Below are positions 39,729 through 47,816 of a stretch of 64,000 nt of DNA, in pieces. The DNA lies in NCBI RefSeq assembly GCF_000162475.2, contig NZ_KI391971.1, forward strand, positions 1,604,122 to 1,668,121, read 5' to 3'. How positions within the stretch are numbered: position 1 is the stretch's first letter; the number at the start of each line of letters is the position of its first letter. The notes under the pieces are model-generated. The model searched no databases, had not been told where the DNA came from, and saw nothing but the letters and a program-made list of their open reading frames with translations. A program made the translations under genes and the position numbers. The DNA comes from Granulicatella elegans ATCC 700633. Lineage in GTDB: Bacteria > Bacillota > Bacilli > Lactobacillales > Aerococcaceae.

Positions 39729-40469
39729 CTATTCACTTAATTTAATATTAACGATTTCTTGAATGGCATCATAGTCATAACCGTCTTCTTCTAAGCGTTG
39801 TTTTCTCTCTTCTCCATTTCCCCATAACCCAAGAATGACTTCATCTGCGATCTCTTCATTAGTTTTCTCAGTCGATGGCTTTTCTTCCCCAGGAGAGTTT
39901 TCTTCATTATTGGACATATCGTCATTTTCTTCTGTCCCATTTCCAATTGTAGCTAACATTTCCTCTACTGTACTTCCCAACTCTGCCAACTCAGTCATTC
40001 GAGTAATAAAATAGTCTTTCACACTTTCAGTTGTTCCTCCATGTAAGGCTAAGCTTCTATGAGGGCATGAAGTAGGCACAAACTCATGATGTAGCCTTAC
40101 CGTATCTGCTGTAATTGGTAACCCATAATAAAGTAAATCTTCCGTAGCTTGCATTAGAGTAATATCTTCATTTTGTAAAAATTCTTCATCTGTGACTTTC
40201 ATACTTTCACAGATTTCATATCCAATCGAGCGAATATTACTCCACCAATCTCCAGTATGATAAGCAATATTATACGTATCCACTACTCGCACAATCGTAT
40301 CTCGATTACAATAATAATGGGCAATTCCTAAAGATTTTTCACGGTATCTCAACCATTCAATATACTCAGTTGGTGTCATATATCCTGCATCATTATGAAT
40401 GACTACAAACTCCACCCCTACTAAGCGTCCACTATTTTCCATTAATGTTTCATTGATTTTTTCAACCAT
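39729..40469 (-). CDS. N-acetylmuramoyl-L-alanine amidase with Cpl-7-type wall-binding motif
   Basis: 246 residues; ATG at 40469 with AAAGGAGGGAATTTAA upstream, overlapping the end of the sigma gene by 8 bp (ATGGTTGA), so translation is probably coupled. Residues about 18-165 are an Amidase_2/PGRP fold. VVIHNDAG gives the first zinc His, and HHEFVPTSCPHRSL gives the second His and the Cys ligand typical of T7-lysozyme-like amidases, which cut the MurNAc-L-Ala bond of peptidoglycan. A Glu/Asn/Ser-rich linker (about 165-205) leads to a C-terminal CW_7 (Cpl-7) motif (ADEVILGLWGNGEERKQRLEEDGYDYDAIQ), a muropeptide-binding module known from phage lysins. There is no signal peptide. It resembles a phage endolysin, but no holin or other phage gene is near. 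Confidence 0.88.
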   Translation of the reverse strand: MVEKINETLMENSGRLVGVEFVVIHNDAGYMTPTEYIEWLRYREKSLGIAHYYCNRDTIVRVVDTYNIAYHTGDWWSNIRSIGYEICESMKVTDEEFLQNEDITLMQATEDLLYYGLPITADTVRLHHEFVPTSCPHRSLALHGGTTESVKDYFITRMTELAELGSTVEEMLATIGNGTEENDDMSNNEENSPGEEKPSTEKTNEEIADEVILGLWGNGEERKQRLEEDGYDYDAIQEIVNIKLSE

Positions 40470-41007
40470 TTAAATTCCCTCCTTTAATCCATTGTTGATA
40501 TTTCTTTTGAATCGCTTGTCGATCCCGATAATATTTACTCTTGCAACGTCCTTCAAGTTCAGCCAATTCTTTAATAGAATCTGATTGTTCAAGGAACAAC
40601 TCCAATGTTTTCTTCTGTCTTGGAGTTAGTAATTCGTACAGTTTTCCTAATTCTTCACTCGTCTCCAATTGACCTTGAATATCACTATCGCTTCCTAGCA
40701 TAAATTCCAAACTTTCATCACTACATTCTCGCATCTTTTGCTGATTTTCTTTTGAAAATTCTCGTAAACAAATCCATGTAAATCCTCGTTTAATATAAGA
40801 TGCATAAATATACCGTTGCTCTTCTAAAGGATTCCCTCCTAATCTTTGAAAAGTTTCTAATATTAGAATTCTTCCTAATTGTAGTAAGTCTTGATATTCT
40901 GAATTCGTATTTGAAACATGGTAACCTCTTAACACAGAATATAAAACTGGTTCAAATGTTTGAAGATATTCTTCACTCCATTCTGCTGGCATTTCCCAAT
41001 ACTCCAT
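40462..41007 (-). CDS. Sigma-70 family factor, ComX/SigH-like
   Basis: 181 residues; ATG at 41007 with AAAGGAGATAGGAGT upstream. Residues about 10-90 have the pattern of sigma region 2 (YQDLLQLGRILILETFQRL, then YIKRGFTWICLREF). Residues about 125-175 form a region 4-type helix-turn-helix (LTPRQKKTLELFLEQSDSIKELAELEGRCKSKYYRDRQAIQKKY). Size and layout resemble the streptococcal competence sigma factor ComX and SigH-like factors; no anti-sigma gene is adjacent. It heads an operon with an amidase and two small DUF proteins and is divergent from a ComK-like gene, with a 233-bp shared control region. That region has a 12-bp palindrome (ACAAGATCTTGT, 41032-41043). A competence role is inferred from similarity and context, not proven. 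It could also be a general alternative sigma factor. Confidence 0.75.
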   Translation of the reverse strand: MEYWEMPAEWSEEYLQTFEPVLYSVLRGYHVSNTNSEYQDLLQLGRILILETFQRLGGNPLEEQRYIYASYIKRGFTWICLREFSKENQQKMRECSDESLEFMLGSDSDIQGQLETSEELGKLYELLTPRQKKTLELFLEQSDSIKELAELEGRCKSKYYRDRQAIQKKYQQWIKGGNLNG

Positions 41008-41199
41008 ACTCCTATCTCCTTTATCGTTTTTACAAGATCTTGTTACTAAAACTGTACGATAAATAACTCATTAAAACAAAATTCGTCTTCATTCTTTTTA
41101 AATGTAAATTCTAAAATTTCATAAATTTTCCCTTAAATTAATATATTTTTCTTAAAACTTGTGATATTTTTCACTTTTTAATTTATTTTTTACCGATTT

Positions 41200-41210
41200 T
41201 GGTATACAAT
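41200..41210 (+). promoter_or_regulatory. Extended -10 promoter of the comK-like gene
   Basis: TGGTATACAAT: TG-N upstream of a TATACA/TACAAT box, ending 30 nt before the ATG at 41241, with no clear -35. The rest of the divergent spacer (41008-41199) is very AT-rich. No convincing ComK box (AAAA-N5-TTTT pairs) was found. Confidence 0.45.
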
Positions 41211-41240
41211 AAAAGAAAAAAGTATTGGGAGGTAATTATA

Positions 41241-41927
41241 ATGTCAAACATTGTTATTAATTTCAATCGTAGTTGTGATGCTAGTATTTTCGAAACTTGT
41301 GTACAACATCAAGTTCCTGAAATTACTCGAGATATTGTTTTGCTGTACGATATTAGCGATGACCCTCGAACCGACTGTAACAGCATCATTGTCACCCGTT
41401 CTGGTCAATGGTATATTACGCGCCAAACAACCTCTCAACTATTCGATTTATTACAAGAAAACACCCCTATCTCTTACACTCTCGCCAAGGAAATAACGAA
41501 AAAATTTTCTAACATTCGTAAAAAGATTCCTTATTGTTTTGATGACTTTCTTTATTTTCCGATTTATACTTTTTCAGACCATCACCATTGGTGTGGCTAT
41601 CATCATTGCATTGATAAACAAAAGGTCGGAGACACTCTTCATTTATACTTTGATCAATCATTAGAAATTATTTTGCCTTATAAATATTCCACCGCTATTC
41701 TGAATACTCAAACTTTCGATTCACTTTTGAACAGCAACAAAGAATTTAATATGCACTTCTTTCAACATTATCCGATTCATGATTCTTCTACTAAGGAACA
41801 ACTGTCTATTACTCGTTTTTGCCAATTTTTTATTCCTATTATTTTAGAATATATTAATAAAGTATCTCCAGGTGAAACAGATGCAAAAACTTGGGAAGAA
41901 GTCTTGAAGCATTTTGTAGAATGTTAA
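41241..41927 (+). CDS. comK: ComK-like competence transcription factor
   Basis: 228 residues; ATG at 41241 with GGGAGG eight nt upstream (the longer frame from 41199 runs over it). It is the only plus-strand gene in the window. Matched by eye to Bacillus ComK, it shows the same order of elements. These are VLLYDISDDPRTDCNSIIVTRSGQWY (like ComK's N-terminal strand), then KKIPYCFDDFLYFPIYT followed by HHHWCGYHH (like HKPPIMVD..FLFPT then CGWISHVHV), and then LHLYFDQSLEIILPYKYST (like VTFSNGKTMELPISYNS). ComK activates DNA-uptake genes by binding AT-rich boxes. The gene is divergent from a ComX/SigH-like sigma gene, which supports a competence role. The resemblance is remote, so the name is a prediction. 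A bidirectional terminator follows. Confidence 0.68.
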   Translation: MSNIVINFNRSCDASIFETCVQHQVPEITRDIVLLYDISDDPRTDCNSIIVTRSGQWYITRQTTSQLFDLLQENTPISYTLAKEITKKFSNIRKKIPYCFDDFLYFPIYTFSDHHHWCGYHHCIDKQKVGDTLHLYFDQSLEIILPYKYSTAILNTQTFDSLLNSNKEFNMHFFQHYPIHDSSTKEQLSITRFCQFFIPIILEYINKVSPGETDAKTWEEVLKHFVEC

Positions 41928-41953
41928 TCATGTTGATATATATAAGTACACAA

Positions 41954-41987
41954 AAAAGAGGCTTAACATTGCTGTTAAGCCTCTTTT
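41954..41987. terminator. Bidirectional terminator between comK-like gene and ackA
   Basis: Perfect 15-bp stem (AAAAGAGGCTTAACA / TGTTAAGCCTCTTTT) with a TTGC loop and A and T flanks, so it can serve both convergent genes. Confidence 0.92.
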
Positions 41988-42003
41988 CGCTTTTTCTCAC
42001 ATC

Positions 42004-43194
42004 TTAACTTTTACGTAGACGTTCGATGTCTCTTGCGATTTCTACTTCTTCGTTTGTTGGAATGTTTAATACTGTTACTTTCGCATTGTCTGATGAAATA
42101 ATTGCTTCTGAACGAGTGTTGTTACGTTCTTTGTCAATATCACATCCGAACCATGTAATTCCGCTAATAATTAAGTCACGGATTTTAATTGAGTTTTCAC
42201 CGATACCTGCAGTAAATACAATCGCATCTACACCATTCATTACGGCAATATATTGACCAATGTATTTTTGAACACGATCCACAAAGATTTCCATTGCTAC
42301 TTTAGCATCTTCGTTAGTTGCTGAAGCATTGTCAATATCACGCATATCGCTTGATAAACCTGATAATCCTAATAAACCAGATTTTTTATTTAAAATATCA
42401 ACCATTTCATTGATATCTGTAATGTTTAATTTGTTCATTAAGAATCCTACTAATGAAGCATCGATATCTCCTGAACGAGTACCCATTGTAACCCCTGCTA
42501 ATGGAGTGAATCCCATAGATGTATCTACTGATTTACCGCCATCAACGGCTGTAATTGAAGCACCGTTTCCTAAGTGACATGTAATGATTTTTAATTCTTT
42601 AATTGGTTTGCCTAATAATTCAGCTGCACGGTGTGAAACATAACGGTGGCTAGTTCCGTGTGCTCCGTATTTACGTGCTTTGAATTGTTTATAGTATTCT
42701 AATGGCACACTGTATAAGTATGCTTTTTTAGGCATTGTTGTATGGAATGAAGTATCGAATACAGCAACACTTGTAATATCTGGTAAGATATGTTTGAATG
42801 CACGCATTCCGATAGCTTCTGCTTTATTGTGTAATGGAGCAAATTCTGCTAAATCTTCTACTTGTTGGATAACTGTATCGTCTACTAAAGCTGAATCTTT
42901 GAAGATTTCTCCCCCAGCAACTACACGGTGTCCAACACCAGTAATTTCATCAAATGAAGCAATAATGTTTAATGCTACTAATTGCTCTAATAATTTTTCT
43001 ACGGCTACTTCGTGGTTAGGAATATCTTCTACCACTTCATATTTTTGATCATCTCCGTAGCTGATTGAAAAGATTGAATTTTCTAATCCAATACGTTCTA
43101 CTAATCCTTTTGCCACAACTTCTTCTTGAGGCATGTTAAATAATTGGAATTTCAAGCTTGAACTTCCGGCATTAATCGCGATTGATTTTGACAT
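42004..43194 (-). CDS. ackA: Acetate kinase
   Basis: 396 residues, the usual length; ATG at 43194 with AAAGGAGACAG upstream. It converts acetyl phosphate and ADP to acetate and ATP in the cytoplasm, the energy-yielding end of acetate fermentation. Family signatures are present: [11 protein letters not shown] at the N-terminus (phosphate loop with Asn8), GHRVVAGG (substrate Arg), [17 protein letters not shown], and GTRSGDID with the catalytic Arg. The gene follows the ytxK-like methyltransferase gene across 204 bp that contain a probable separate promoter, and ends at a strong bidirectional terminator. The ytxK-ackA order is common in Firmicutes. Confidence 0.98.
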   Translation of the reverse strand: MSKSIAINAGSSSLKFQLFNMPQEEVVAKGLVERIGLENSIFSISYGDDQKYEVVEDIPNHEVAVEKLLEQLVALNIIASFDEITGVGHRVVAGGEIFKDSALVDDTVIQQVEDLAEFAPLHNKAEAIGMRAFKHILPDITSVAVFDTSFHTTMPKKAYLYSVPLEYYKQFKARKYGAHGTSHRYVSHRAAELLGKPIKELKIITCHLGNGASITAVDGGKSVDTSMGFTPLAGVTMGTRSGDIDASLVGFLMNKLNITDINEMVDILNKKSGLLGLSGLSSDMRDIDNASATNEDAKVAMEIFVDRVQKYIGQYIAVMNGVDAIVFTAGIGENSIKIRDLIISGITWFGCDIDKERNNTRSEAIISSDNAKVTVLNIPTNEEVEIARDIERLRKS

Positions 43195-43294
43195 AATCTG
43201 TCTCCTTTGTGTGATAATGTTCTACTTTTTGTGAAAAACACTGTACAATTTCCCTTTAAAAGTTTCATCATTCAGTATTTCTCGTACCTCATTT

Positions 43295-43323
43295 ATTTTA
43301 GCATAACTAAGTACAGATTGAAA
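43295..43323 (-). promoter_or_regulatory. Probable ackA promoter
   Basis: Minus strand TTTCAA, 17 nt, TAAAAT with a TGC extension just before the -10. The -35 is weak. The leader would be about 95 nt. Confidence 0.4.
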
Positions 43324-43398
43324 TAATAAATCCTTGGTTCTACAGAAAATAAAATATCAAAGTATATATCTATTCTTAACTTTTTAGTCCTACACTGT

Positions 43399-44406
43399 CT
43401 ACGAAAGTTCTTTCGCCCATTTTTCAAATGTTTGTGTAAATTGTCTGAACTTATCGATATTTTTCATATCCGGGATATCGCCTAACAATACTTGACGTGC
43501 TTGTTTTGCACCTTTTCCTTTTTTCTGGAAAATAAGTAGCGACTTACTATATTGTTGGTTTTTGAATAATGTCTTAGGGAAAGCGAGCATCGCTTGAACA
43601 AAGGATTCCTTTTGTAAATGTTCTAATAATGACACACTTTCTTCTGTTTCAAATAAATTTGTTGGCACAATCATCAATCCAAAACCGCCTGATTTTAAAT
43701 AATTCAAATGTTGTTCAATCAATAAATGGTGTGCATAAGAATGTCCCTCTTTTGCATGAGTTTTAAACTCTTTTGCTCGTTCATCGACAGGATAATACCC
43801 AACTGGTAAGTCGGATAACGCAATATCGATTGGATCGACTAATAAATCACTTAATCCATCTTGCAACATCACACGTACCTCTAAACTTTCTAAGGCAAAA
43901 GATTGCAGCGCTAAATGCACTAACACTTCATCATTATCAATTGCAGTCGTCTGAATTGTTTTTCCACTTTCTTCTAAAAAGAGCTGAACGGTACTTAATA
44001 AATTCCCACTTCCACAAGCAAAATCAGCAAGTAAAAGTGTGTCTTTATTTTCTGTTAAACGTTCCACCATAAATGCCACTAATAATCCAATTGAATCAGG
44101 TGTCATTTGATGATTCGTTTGTAATCCATCTTCCTTTGCAGCTTTCAAGAAAGTATATTGAATCATGCGACGAATTTGTTCTTTTGTAAAGCTTTGTAAT
44201 GCTAGTTCTTGATAAGCTTCATTTAATTGTGCGATGGTTGCTGCATCTGGTTGCCCTTCTACTTGTTGCGCTTGATTTCCTGAAGCAATATTTTGCAAAG
44301 TTTCTCCTAATGCCTCAACATACGAATACTCAATTGCTTTTTGGAGAACTTGAACAGCCTCCCATAATTTTTCAAAACTACGAATTTCTTTATTTTCCTG
44401 TTCCAT
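43399..44406 (-). CDS. Class I SAM-dependent methyltransferase, YtxK-like
   Basis: 335 residues from the ATG at 44406 (AAAGGAGGAGTTTG upstream); the longer frame to 44469 crosses the upstream terminator and is rejected. The N-terminal ~115 residues are helical. The catalytic Rossmann domain follows, with the SAM loop ADFACGSGNLL (about residue 148) and DLPVGYYP in the place of the N/DPPY motif of N6-adenine DNA methylases. Proteins of this kind sit next to ackA in many Firmicutes (ytxK in Bacillus subtilis). No restriction subunit or target-recognition domain is present, so it is unlikely to be a restriction-modification enzyme. In Streptococcus and relatives such solitary homologues have no settled substrate. 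It is downstream of rpmA, with a hairpin terminator between. Confidence 0.88.
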   Translation of the reverse strand: MEQENKEIRSFEKLWEAVQVLQKAIEYSYVEALGETLQNIASGNQAQQVEGQPDAATIAQLNEAYQELALQSFTKEQIRRMIQYTFLKAAKEDGLQTNHQMTPDSIGLLVAFMVERLTENKDTLLLADFACGSGNLLSTVQLFLEESGKTIQTTAIDNDEVLVHLALQSFALESLEVRVMLQDGLSDLLVDPIDIALSDLPVGYYPVDERAKEFKTHAKEGHSYAHHLLIEQHLNYLKSGGFGLMIVPTNLFETEESVSLLEHLQKESFVQAMLAFPKTLFKNQQYSKSLLIFQKKGKGAKQARQVLLGDIPDMKNIDKFRQFTQTFEKWAKELS

Positions 44407-44425
44407 CAAACTCCTCCTTTCAGAT

Positions 44426-44457
44426 AAAAAATAAGAGACAGGACAAAGTCCTGCCTC
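44426..44457 (-). terminator. Terminator after the rplU-prp-rpmA operon
   Basis: Minus strand 10-bp stem (GAGGCAGGAC / GTCCTGTCTC, one G-T pair) with a 3-nt loop, then TTATTTTTT. It lies between rpmA and the methyltransferase gene, so the latter depends on read-through or a cryptic promoter. Confidence 0.75.
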
Positions 44458-44470
44458 CGCAAATTCCATA

Positions 44471-44761
44471 TTATTCAGCAGCTGCTACTGGGTAAACAGA
44501 TACTTGTTTTTTGTCACGGCCTTTACGTTCGAAACGTACTACGCCATCAACTTTAGCGAATAATGTGTCATCTCCACCGATTCCAACATTGTGACCTGGA
44601 TGGATTTTAGTTCCACGTTGGCGGAATAAAATTGAACCACCTGTAACAAATTGTCCATCAGCACGTTTAGCACCTAAACGTTTTGATTGAGAGTCACGTC
44701 CGTTTGATGTAGAACCGCCCCCTTTTTTGTGGGCAAATAATTGTAAATTCACTTTTAACAT
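44471..44761 (-). CDS. rpmA: 50S ribosomal protein L27, with cleavable N-terminus
   Basis: 96 residues; ATG at 44761 with AAGGAGGTG upstream (the frame from 44791 is too long). It begins [19 protein letters not shown]. The first ten residues are the Firmicutes-type N-terminal extension, removed by the protease Prp after the Phe-Ala pair to expose the tail that reaches the peptidyl-transferase centre. The rest ([32 protein letters not shown]) is standard L27. The Prp gene lies directly upstream, as expected for enzyme and substrate. Confidence 0.97.
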   Translation of the reverse strand: MLKVNLQLFAHKKGGGSTSNGRDSQSKRLGAKRADGQFVTGGSILFRQRGTKIHPGHNVGIGGDDTLFAKVDGVVRFERKGRDKKQVSVYPVAAAE

Positions 44762-44783
44762 GAGAGTGCACCTCCTTGATAGG

Positions 44784-45116
44784 TTAATCAACTTGAATGG
44801 TTAGATAATTAGGATATTCTTCTTGAATTCCTTCTAACCCTAGTAATAGACTATTTAATAAAATTTGTGTTGTTTGAGCTTGAACTTTTGTTACATCTCG
44901 CACAACTTCGAAATATAAATACCCACCTTCGACTTCATCAACGTCAACAATCGGTTGATAGCCTGCTAGCTTCTCGATACTATTGACAGTCGTAATTGCT
45001 AATGCAGAAACGCCTGCACAAACAATGTCTTCACCATACTCGCCAAAGCCAGCATGACCTGTCATTTCAAAAGAAACTAATTCGTGGTCTTTTTTATGAA
45101 ACGTTACTCGTATCAT
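44784..45116 (-). CDS. prp: Ribosomal-processing cysteine protease Prp
   Basis: 110 residues from the ATG at 45116; an in-frame TTG two codons earlier is possible. Prp removes the N-terminal extension of L27. The catalytic pair is visible in [20 protein letters not shown]: His in GHAG and Cys in VCAG, about 12 residues apart. The gene starts 8 nt after the rplU stop with no good ribosome site, so translation probably depends on ribosomes finishing rplU. The position between rplU and rpmA is conserved in Firmicutes. Confidence 0.95.
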   Translation of the reverse strand: MIRVTFHKKDHELVSFEMTGHAGFGEYGEDIVCAGVSALAITTVNSIEKLAGYQPIVDVDEVEGGYLYFEVVRDVTKVQAQTTQILLNSLLLGLEGIQEEYPNYLTIQVD

Positions 45117-45124
45117 CGTCAAAA

Positions 45125-45433
45125 TTAAGCGTTGATTGCGTTAATCACAACTTTTGTATAAGGTTGACGGTGACCTTGTTTACGGTGAGAGTCTTTACGA
45201 CGTTTGTATTTGAAAGTTACAACTTTCTTTTGACGACCTTGTTTTTCAACAGTTCCTTCAACAGTTGCACCTGCTACGAATGGAGCACCAACTTTAACGT
45301 TTTCTCCACCTACAAATACTACTTCTTCGAAAGTCACTTTGTCGCCAGCTTCTGCGTTTAATTTTTCAACGTAGATTGCTTGACCAACTTCAACTTTAAC
45401 TTGTTTACCACCAGTTTTTACGATTGCGTACAT
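45125..45433 (-). CDS. rplU: 50S ribosomal protein L21
   Basis: 102 residues; ATG at 45433 with ATAGGAGGTGCAAT upstream. It matches L21 throughout ([58 protein letters not shown]). It binds 23S rRNA in the large subunit. It is first in the rplU-prp-rpmA operon, behind a structured leader and a good promoter. Confidence 0.98.
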   Translation of the reverse strand: MYAIVKTGGKQVKVEVGQAIYVEKLNAEAGDKVTFEEVVFVGGENVKVGAPFVAGATVEGTVEKQGRQKKVVTFKYKRRKDSHRKQGHRQPYTKVVINAINA

Positions 45434-45541
45434 ATTGCACCTCCTATATTTTAGACTAAGACTCGCCAGTTTAAAGTGCCGATTCCGGTCTTTTGTACTC
45501 TAATCCGAGCGGTTGTAGCTGTGGTGCTTCACAATTACAAC
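45434..45541 (-). ncRNA. L21-type ribosomal protein leader RNA
   Basis: The roughly 108 nt between the predicted transcription start and rplU are GC-richer than other spacers here. They contain short self-complementary parts (CCGGAATCGG; CTCGG; GGCGAGTC) ending just before the ribosome site. Firmicutes rplU operons carry an L21 leader thought to allow autoregulation. The assignment is from position and appearance only; a covariance search was not possible. Confidence 0.55.
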
Positions 45542-45547
45542 ATGAAT

Positions 45548-45576
45548 AGTTTAACAGAGATTTCTATTTAAGTCAA
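45548..45576 (-). promoter_or_regulatory. Promoter of the rplU operon
   Basis: Minus strand TTGACT (45571-45576), 17 nt, TAAACT (45548-45553). Confidence 0.65.
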
Positions 45577-45599
45577 GCAAAAGCTTGGTCGATTAAATG

Positions 45600-45639
45600 A
45601 AAATTAGCCGAGGATTCTTGTACGAATCATTCGGCTAAT
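45600..45639 (-). terminator. Terminator of murA
   Basis: Minus strand stem ATTAGCCGA / TCGGCTAAT, extended inward by GATTC / GAATC after a bulge, followed by TTTTCATTT. It lies 7 nt past the murA stop. Confidence 0.85.
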
Positions 45640-45645
45640 ATCTCT

Positions 45646-46959
45646 TTAACGATTTAACATCTTTTCTAATTCTACTGTTGTGAATGGTGTTGCATCATCT
45701 TCATGAACACGTTCGATATTTGCGCCTAATGCACGTAGTTTATGATGGAATTGATAATATCCACGATCTAAGTATTTTAACTCAGTTACACGTGTGTAAC
45801 CTTTTGCCACCATACCAGCAATAATTAAGGCAGCTGCTGCACGTAAATCCGTTGCTTTTACTTGAGCACCTTGTAATTGTGATTCTTGATTCATCACTGC
45901 AGTTCTACCTTCAATCTTAAACTCTGCATTCATACGGCGTAATTCTTCCAAATGATTGAAACGATTTTCAAACACTGTTTCTGTCATTGTGCTCACACCT
46001 GAAGCTAGTAATTGAACAATTGTCATTTGTGCTTGCATATCTGTTGGGAATCCAGGATGTGGTAATGTCTTCACATCTGTTGGTTTTAAAGTTTCTGGTC
46101 CAATTACACGAATTCCATTTTCTTCCTCAATAAATTGAACACCCATTTCAGATAATTTAGAAATTAATGGTTGATTATGTTCTGCAATCGCATCTTCAAC
46201 AAAAACATCTCCCCCAGTAACAGCTGCAGCAACCATAAATGTTCCTGCTTCAATTCTATCAGGAATAATTGAGTGAATTGTTCCTTCTAAATGATCTACA
46301 CCTTCGATACGAATATTCTCAGTACCCGCACCAATAATTTTCGCACCCATTTTATTTAAAATATTAGCTAAATCAACAATTTCAGGCTCTCTTGCTACAT
46401 TTTCTAATAAAGTCGTACCTTTCGCTAATGTTGCTGCCATCATTAAGTTTTGAGTTGCTCCAACTGATGGGAAATCCATATAAATTCTTGCACCCACTAA
46501 TTGATCCGCATGTGCTTCTACATAGCCATCTGCTTGGGTAATGGTTGCACCCATTGCTTCAAAACCTTTTAAATGCAAATCAATCGGACGAGTCCCAATC
46601 GCACAACCACCTGGCATTGCGACACGAGCATGCCCAAATCTAGCTAAAAGAGGACCCATTACAACGATTGACGCACGCATTTTACTCACAAATTCAAATG
46701 CTGCCGTTGTTTGAACATCTTTTGTTGCATTTAGAGTAATGGCTTTTTCCTCTTCATCAAATGTACTAGTGACATTTAAACTATTTAATACTGCTAGCAT
46801 CGTATGTACATCCGATAAATTCGGTACATTTGTTAAATGTGTTACCCCATACTCCGCTAAAATACTCGCTGCTAAAATTGGAAGCACAGCATTTTTTGCT
46901 CCCTCTACTTTTACCGTTCCATTTAGACGTGTACCACCTTGTACAATCATCTTTTCCAT
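45646..46959 (-). CDS. murA: UDP-N-acetylglucosamine 1-carboxyvinyltransferase
   Basis: 437 residues from the ATG at 46959 (GGAGG nine nt upstream; the frame from 46974 crosses that site). MurA transfers enolpyruvate from phosphoenolpyruvate to UDP-GlcNAc, the first committed step of peptidoglycan synthesis, in the cytoplasm. Key features are seen: [14 protein letters not shown] with the catalytic Lys-Asn pair, [18 protein letters not shown] with the active-site Cys attacked by fosfomycin, and [11 protein letters not shown] with the catalytic Asp. It lies 17 bp after a DUF1146 gene, as murAA does in Bacillus. A second murA is usual in Firmicutes but is not in this window. Confidence 0.97.
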   Translation of the reverse strand: MEKMIVQGGTRLNGTVKVEGAKNAVLPILAASILAEYGVTHLTNVPNLSDVHTMLAVLNSLNVTSTFDEEEKAITLNATKDVQTTAAFEFVSKMRASIVVMGPLLARFGHARVAMPGGCAIGTRPIDLHLKGFEAMGATITQADGYVEAHADQLVGARIYMDFPSVGATQNLMMAATLAKGTTLLENVAREPEIVDLANILNKMGAKIIGAGTENIRIEGVDHLEGTIHSIIPDRIEAGTFMVAAAVTGGDVFVEDAIAEHNQPLISKLSEMGVQFIEEENGIRVIGPETLKPTDVKTLPHPGFPTDMQAQMTIVQLLASGVSTMTETVFENRFNHLEELRRMNAEFKIEGRTAVMNQESQLQGAQVKATDLRAAAALIIAGMVAKGYTRVTELKYLDRGYYQFHHKLRALGANIERVHEDDATPFTTVELEKMLNR

Positions 46960-46976
46960 GTTCCAAACCTCCAAGG

Positions 46977-47210
46977 TTACTTACTCGTAATGAATTGAAT
47001 AATTGAATTAATTAAATCGGATATCGAAAAAATTGCACTAGAAGCACCTACTCCTAAAAAAAGTGCGACTAACATCATAAATAGTCTTGCTTGTTCAATT
47101 CGATTTTTTAATATGATTTTTTCTAAATTTATACACTGTAATGACCAATAAGCTAGGATAATCATCGCTAGGGTCATGATTAATCTAAAAACTTGTGTAA
47201 ATGTTGTCAT
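46977..47210 (-). CDS. DUF1146 family small membrane protein (YwzB-like)
   Basis: 77 residues; ATG at 47210 with AAGGAGACC upstream. Two hydrophobic segments (about 8-25, [18 protein letters not shown], and 43-62, [19 protein letters not shown]) with a basic loop between (KNRIEQARL) make it a two-span membrane protein of the DUF1146/YwzB family. It is conserved directly before murA in many Firmicutes, often behind the ATP synthase operon. Its function is not known. It is probably co-transcribed with murA. Confidence 0.9.
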   Translation of the reverse strand: MTTFTQVFRLIMTLAMIILAYWSLQCINLEKIILKNRIEQARLFMMLVALFLGVGASSAIFSISDLINSIIQFITSK

Positions 47211-47361
47211 GTAGGTCTCCTTATCTCCTATATTGATAGAGATACTGCCTCACTATCTTACCATATTTTACAAGAAATTAAAAGATTTTGACTCTTAACT
47301 TTCACATGCTTTCAAAAAGTTTTTACAGTTTTCATTCATTTGAAAATTCGGATTAATTACG

Positions 47362-47404
47362 AAAAAAGTAGTTGAACTCTTTGAACGAATCCAACTACTT
47401 TTTT
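47362..47404 (-). terminator. Terminator of the small unknown gene
   Basis: Perfect 13-bp stem (AAAAAAGTAGTTG / CAACTACTTTTTT) around a 17-nt loop, 12 nt past the stop at 47416. Confidence 0.88.
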
Positions 47405-47415
47405 ACTGTTGATAT

Positions 47416-47649
47416 TTAATTTTCTTGATGTTCCGAAAGTCCTACTCCTTTTAGAATCTTTAATACTTCTGGGCTGAATACAGTATTTGTTTCTTCAGAG
47501 TTTAATGTTATATCTTCTGTATTTTTAAGACTTGCTTCTACCGGTACTTCTACGTCATTGATTGAATAAACATTGCCATCTTTATCTTTATATTCCACAT
47601 GTACTTTTACAACTTCTTTTCCGCTTGTTTCTAGTTGGTGTTCAGTCAT
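47416..47649 (-). CDS. Small protein of unknown function
   Basis: 77 residues from the ATG at 47649, with GAGGG eight nt upstream; the longer frame to 47703 lacks a ribosome site. The sequence (MTEHQLETSGKEVVKVHVEYKDKDGNVYSINDVEVPVEASL, later FSPEVLKILKGVGLSEHQEN) is acidic with no signal peptide or membrane segment. It could form a small beta-rich domain followed by a helix. It lies alone between the adhesin terminator and murA, with its own terminator. I do not recognise the family. Good ribosome site, codon use and terminator support a real gene. Confidence 0.7.
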   Translation of the reverse strand: MTEHQLETSGKEVVKVHVEYKDKDGNVYSINDVEVPVEASLKNTEDITLNSEETNTVFSPEVLKILKGVGLSEHQEN

Positions 47650-47751
47650 TGTTATCCCTCTTTTCTTATTAATATATAAACATTCAATTTTTCTCTCAAT
47701 CAAAGTATATGATACCTATTGCACATAGTCAACGAATACAGTTTCCAACGC

Positions 47752-47782
47752 AAAAAAAGACTGAAACACTTAGTTTCAGTCT
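47752..47782 (-). terminator. Terminator of the 1,972-residue adhesin gene
   Basis: 10-bp stem AGACTGAAAC / GTTTCAGTCT, 5-nt loop, T run on the minus strand. Its core GACTGAAAC/GTTTCAGTC is repeated in the terminator of the paralogous gene at 54156-54190. Confidence 0.9.
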
Positions 47783-47816
47783 TCTCTCATCATTATTTAG
47801 TTCATACTTTTAATGA

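Noticed and set aside
39183..41007. Prophage remnant, suggested by the lysin-like amidase
   Set aside because: No holin, structural, integrase or repressor gene is adjacent, and the neighbours are core genes. The sigma-DUF1659-DUF2922 context argues for a chromosomal operon.
41079..41086. GACGAATT on the minus strand upstream of the sigma gene, resembling the streptococcal com-box TACGAATA
   Set aside because: Only six of eight bases match in an AT-rich region, and no matching TATA-less promoter layout was seen.
41008..41240. Candidate ComK boxes (AAAA-N5-TTTT) in the divergent spacer
   Set aside because: The A and T runs present have spacings of 9-10, not 5, and such runs are common in this AT-rich spacer.
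43399..44406. Restriction-modification DNA methylase
   Set aside because: There is no specificity or restriction subunit, the catalytic motif is the atypical DLPVGYYP, and the position beside ackA matches the ytxK-like housekeeping family.
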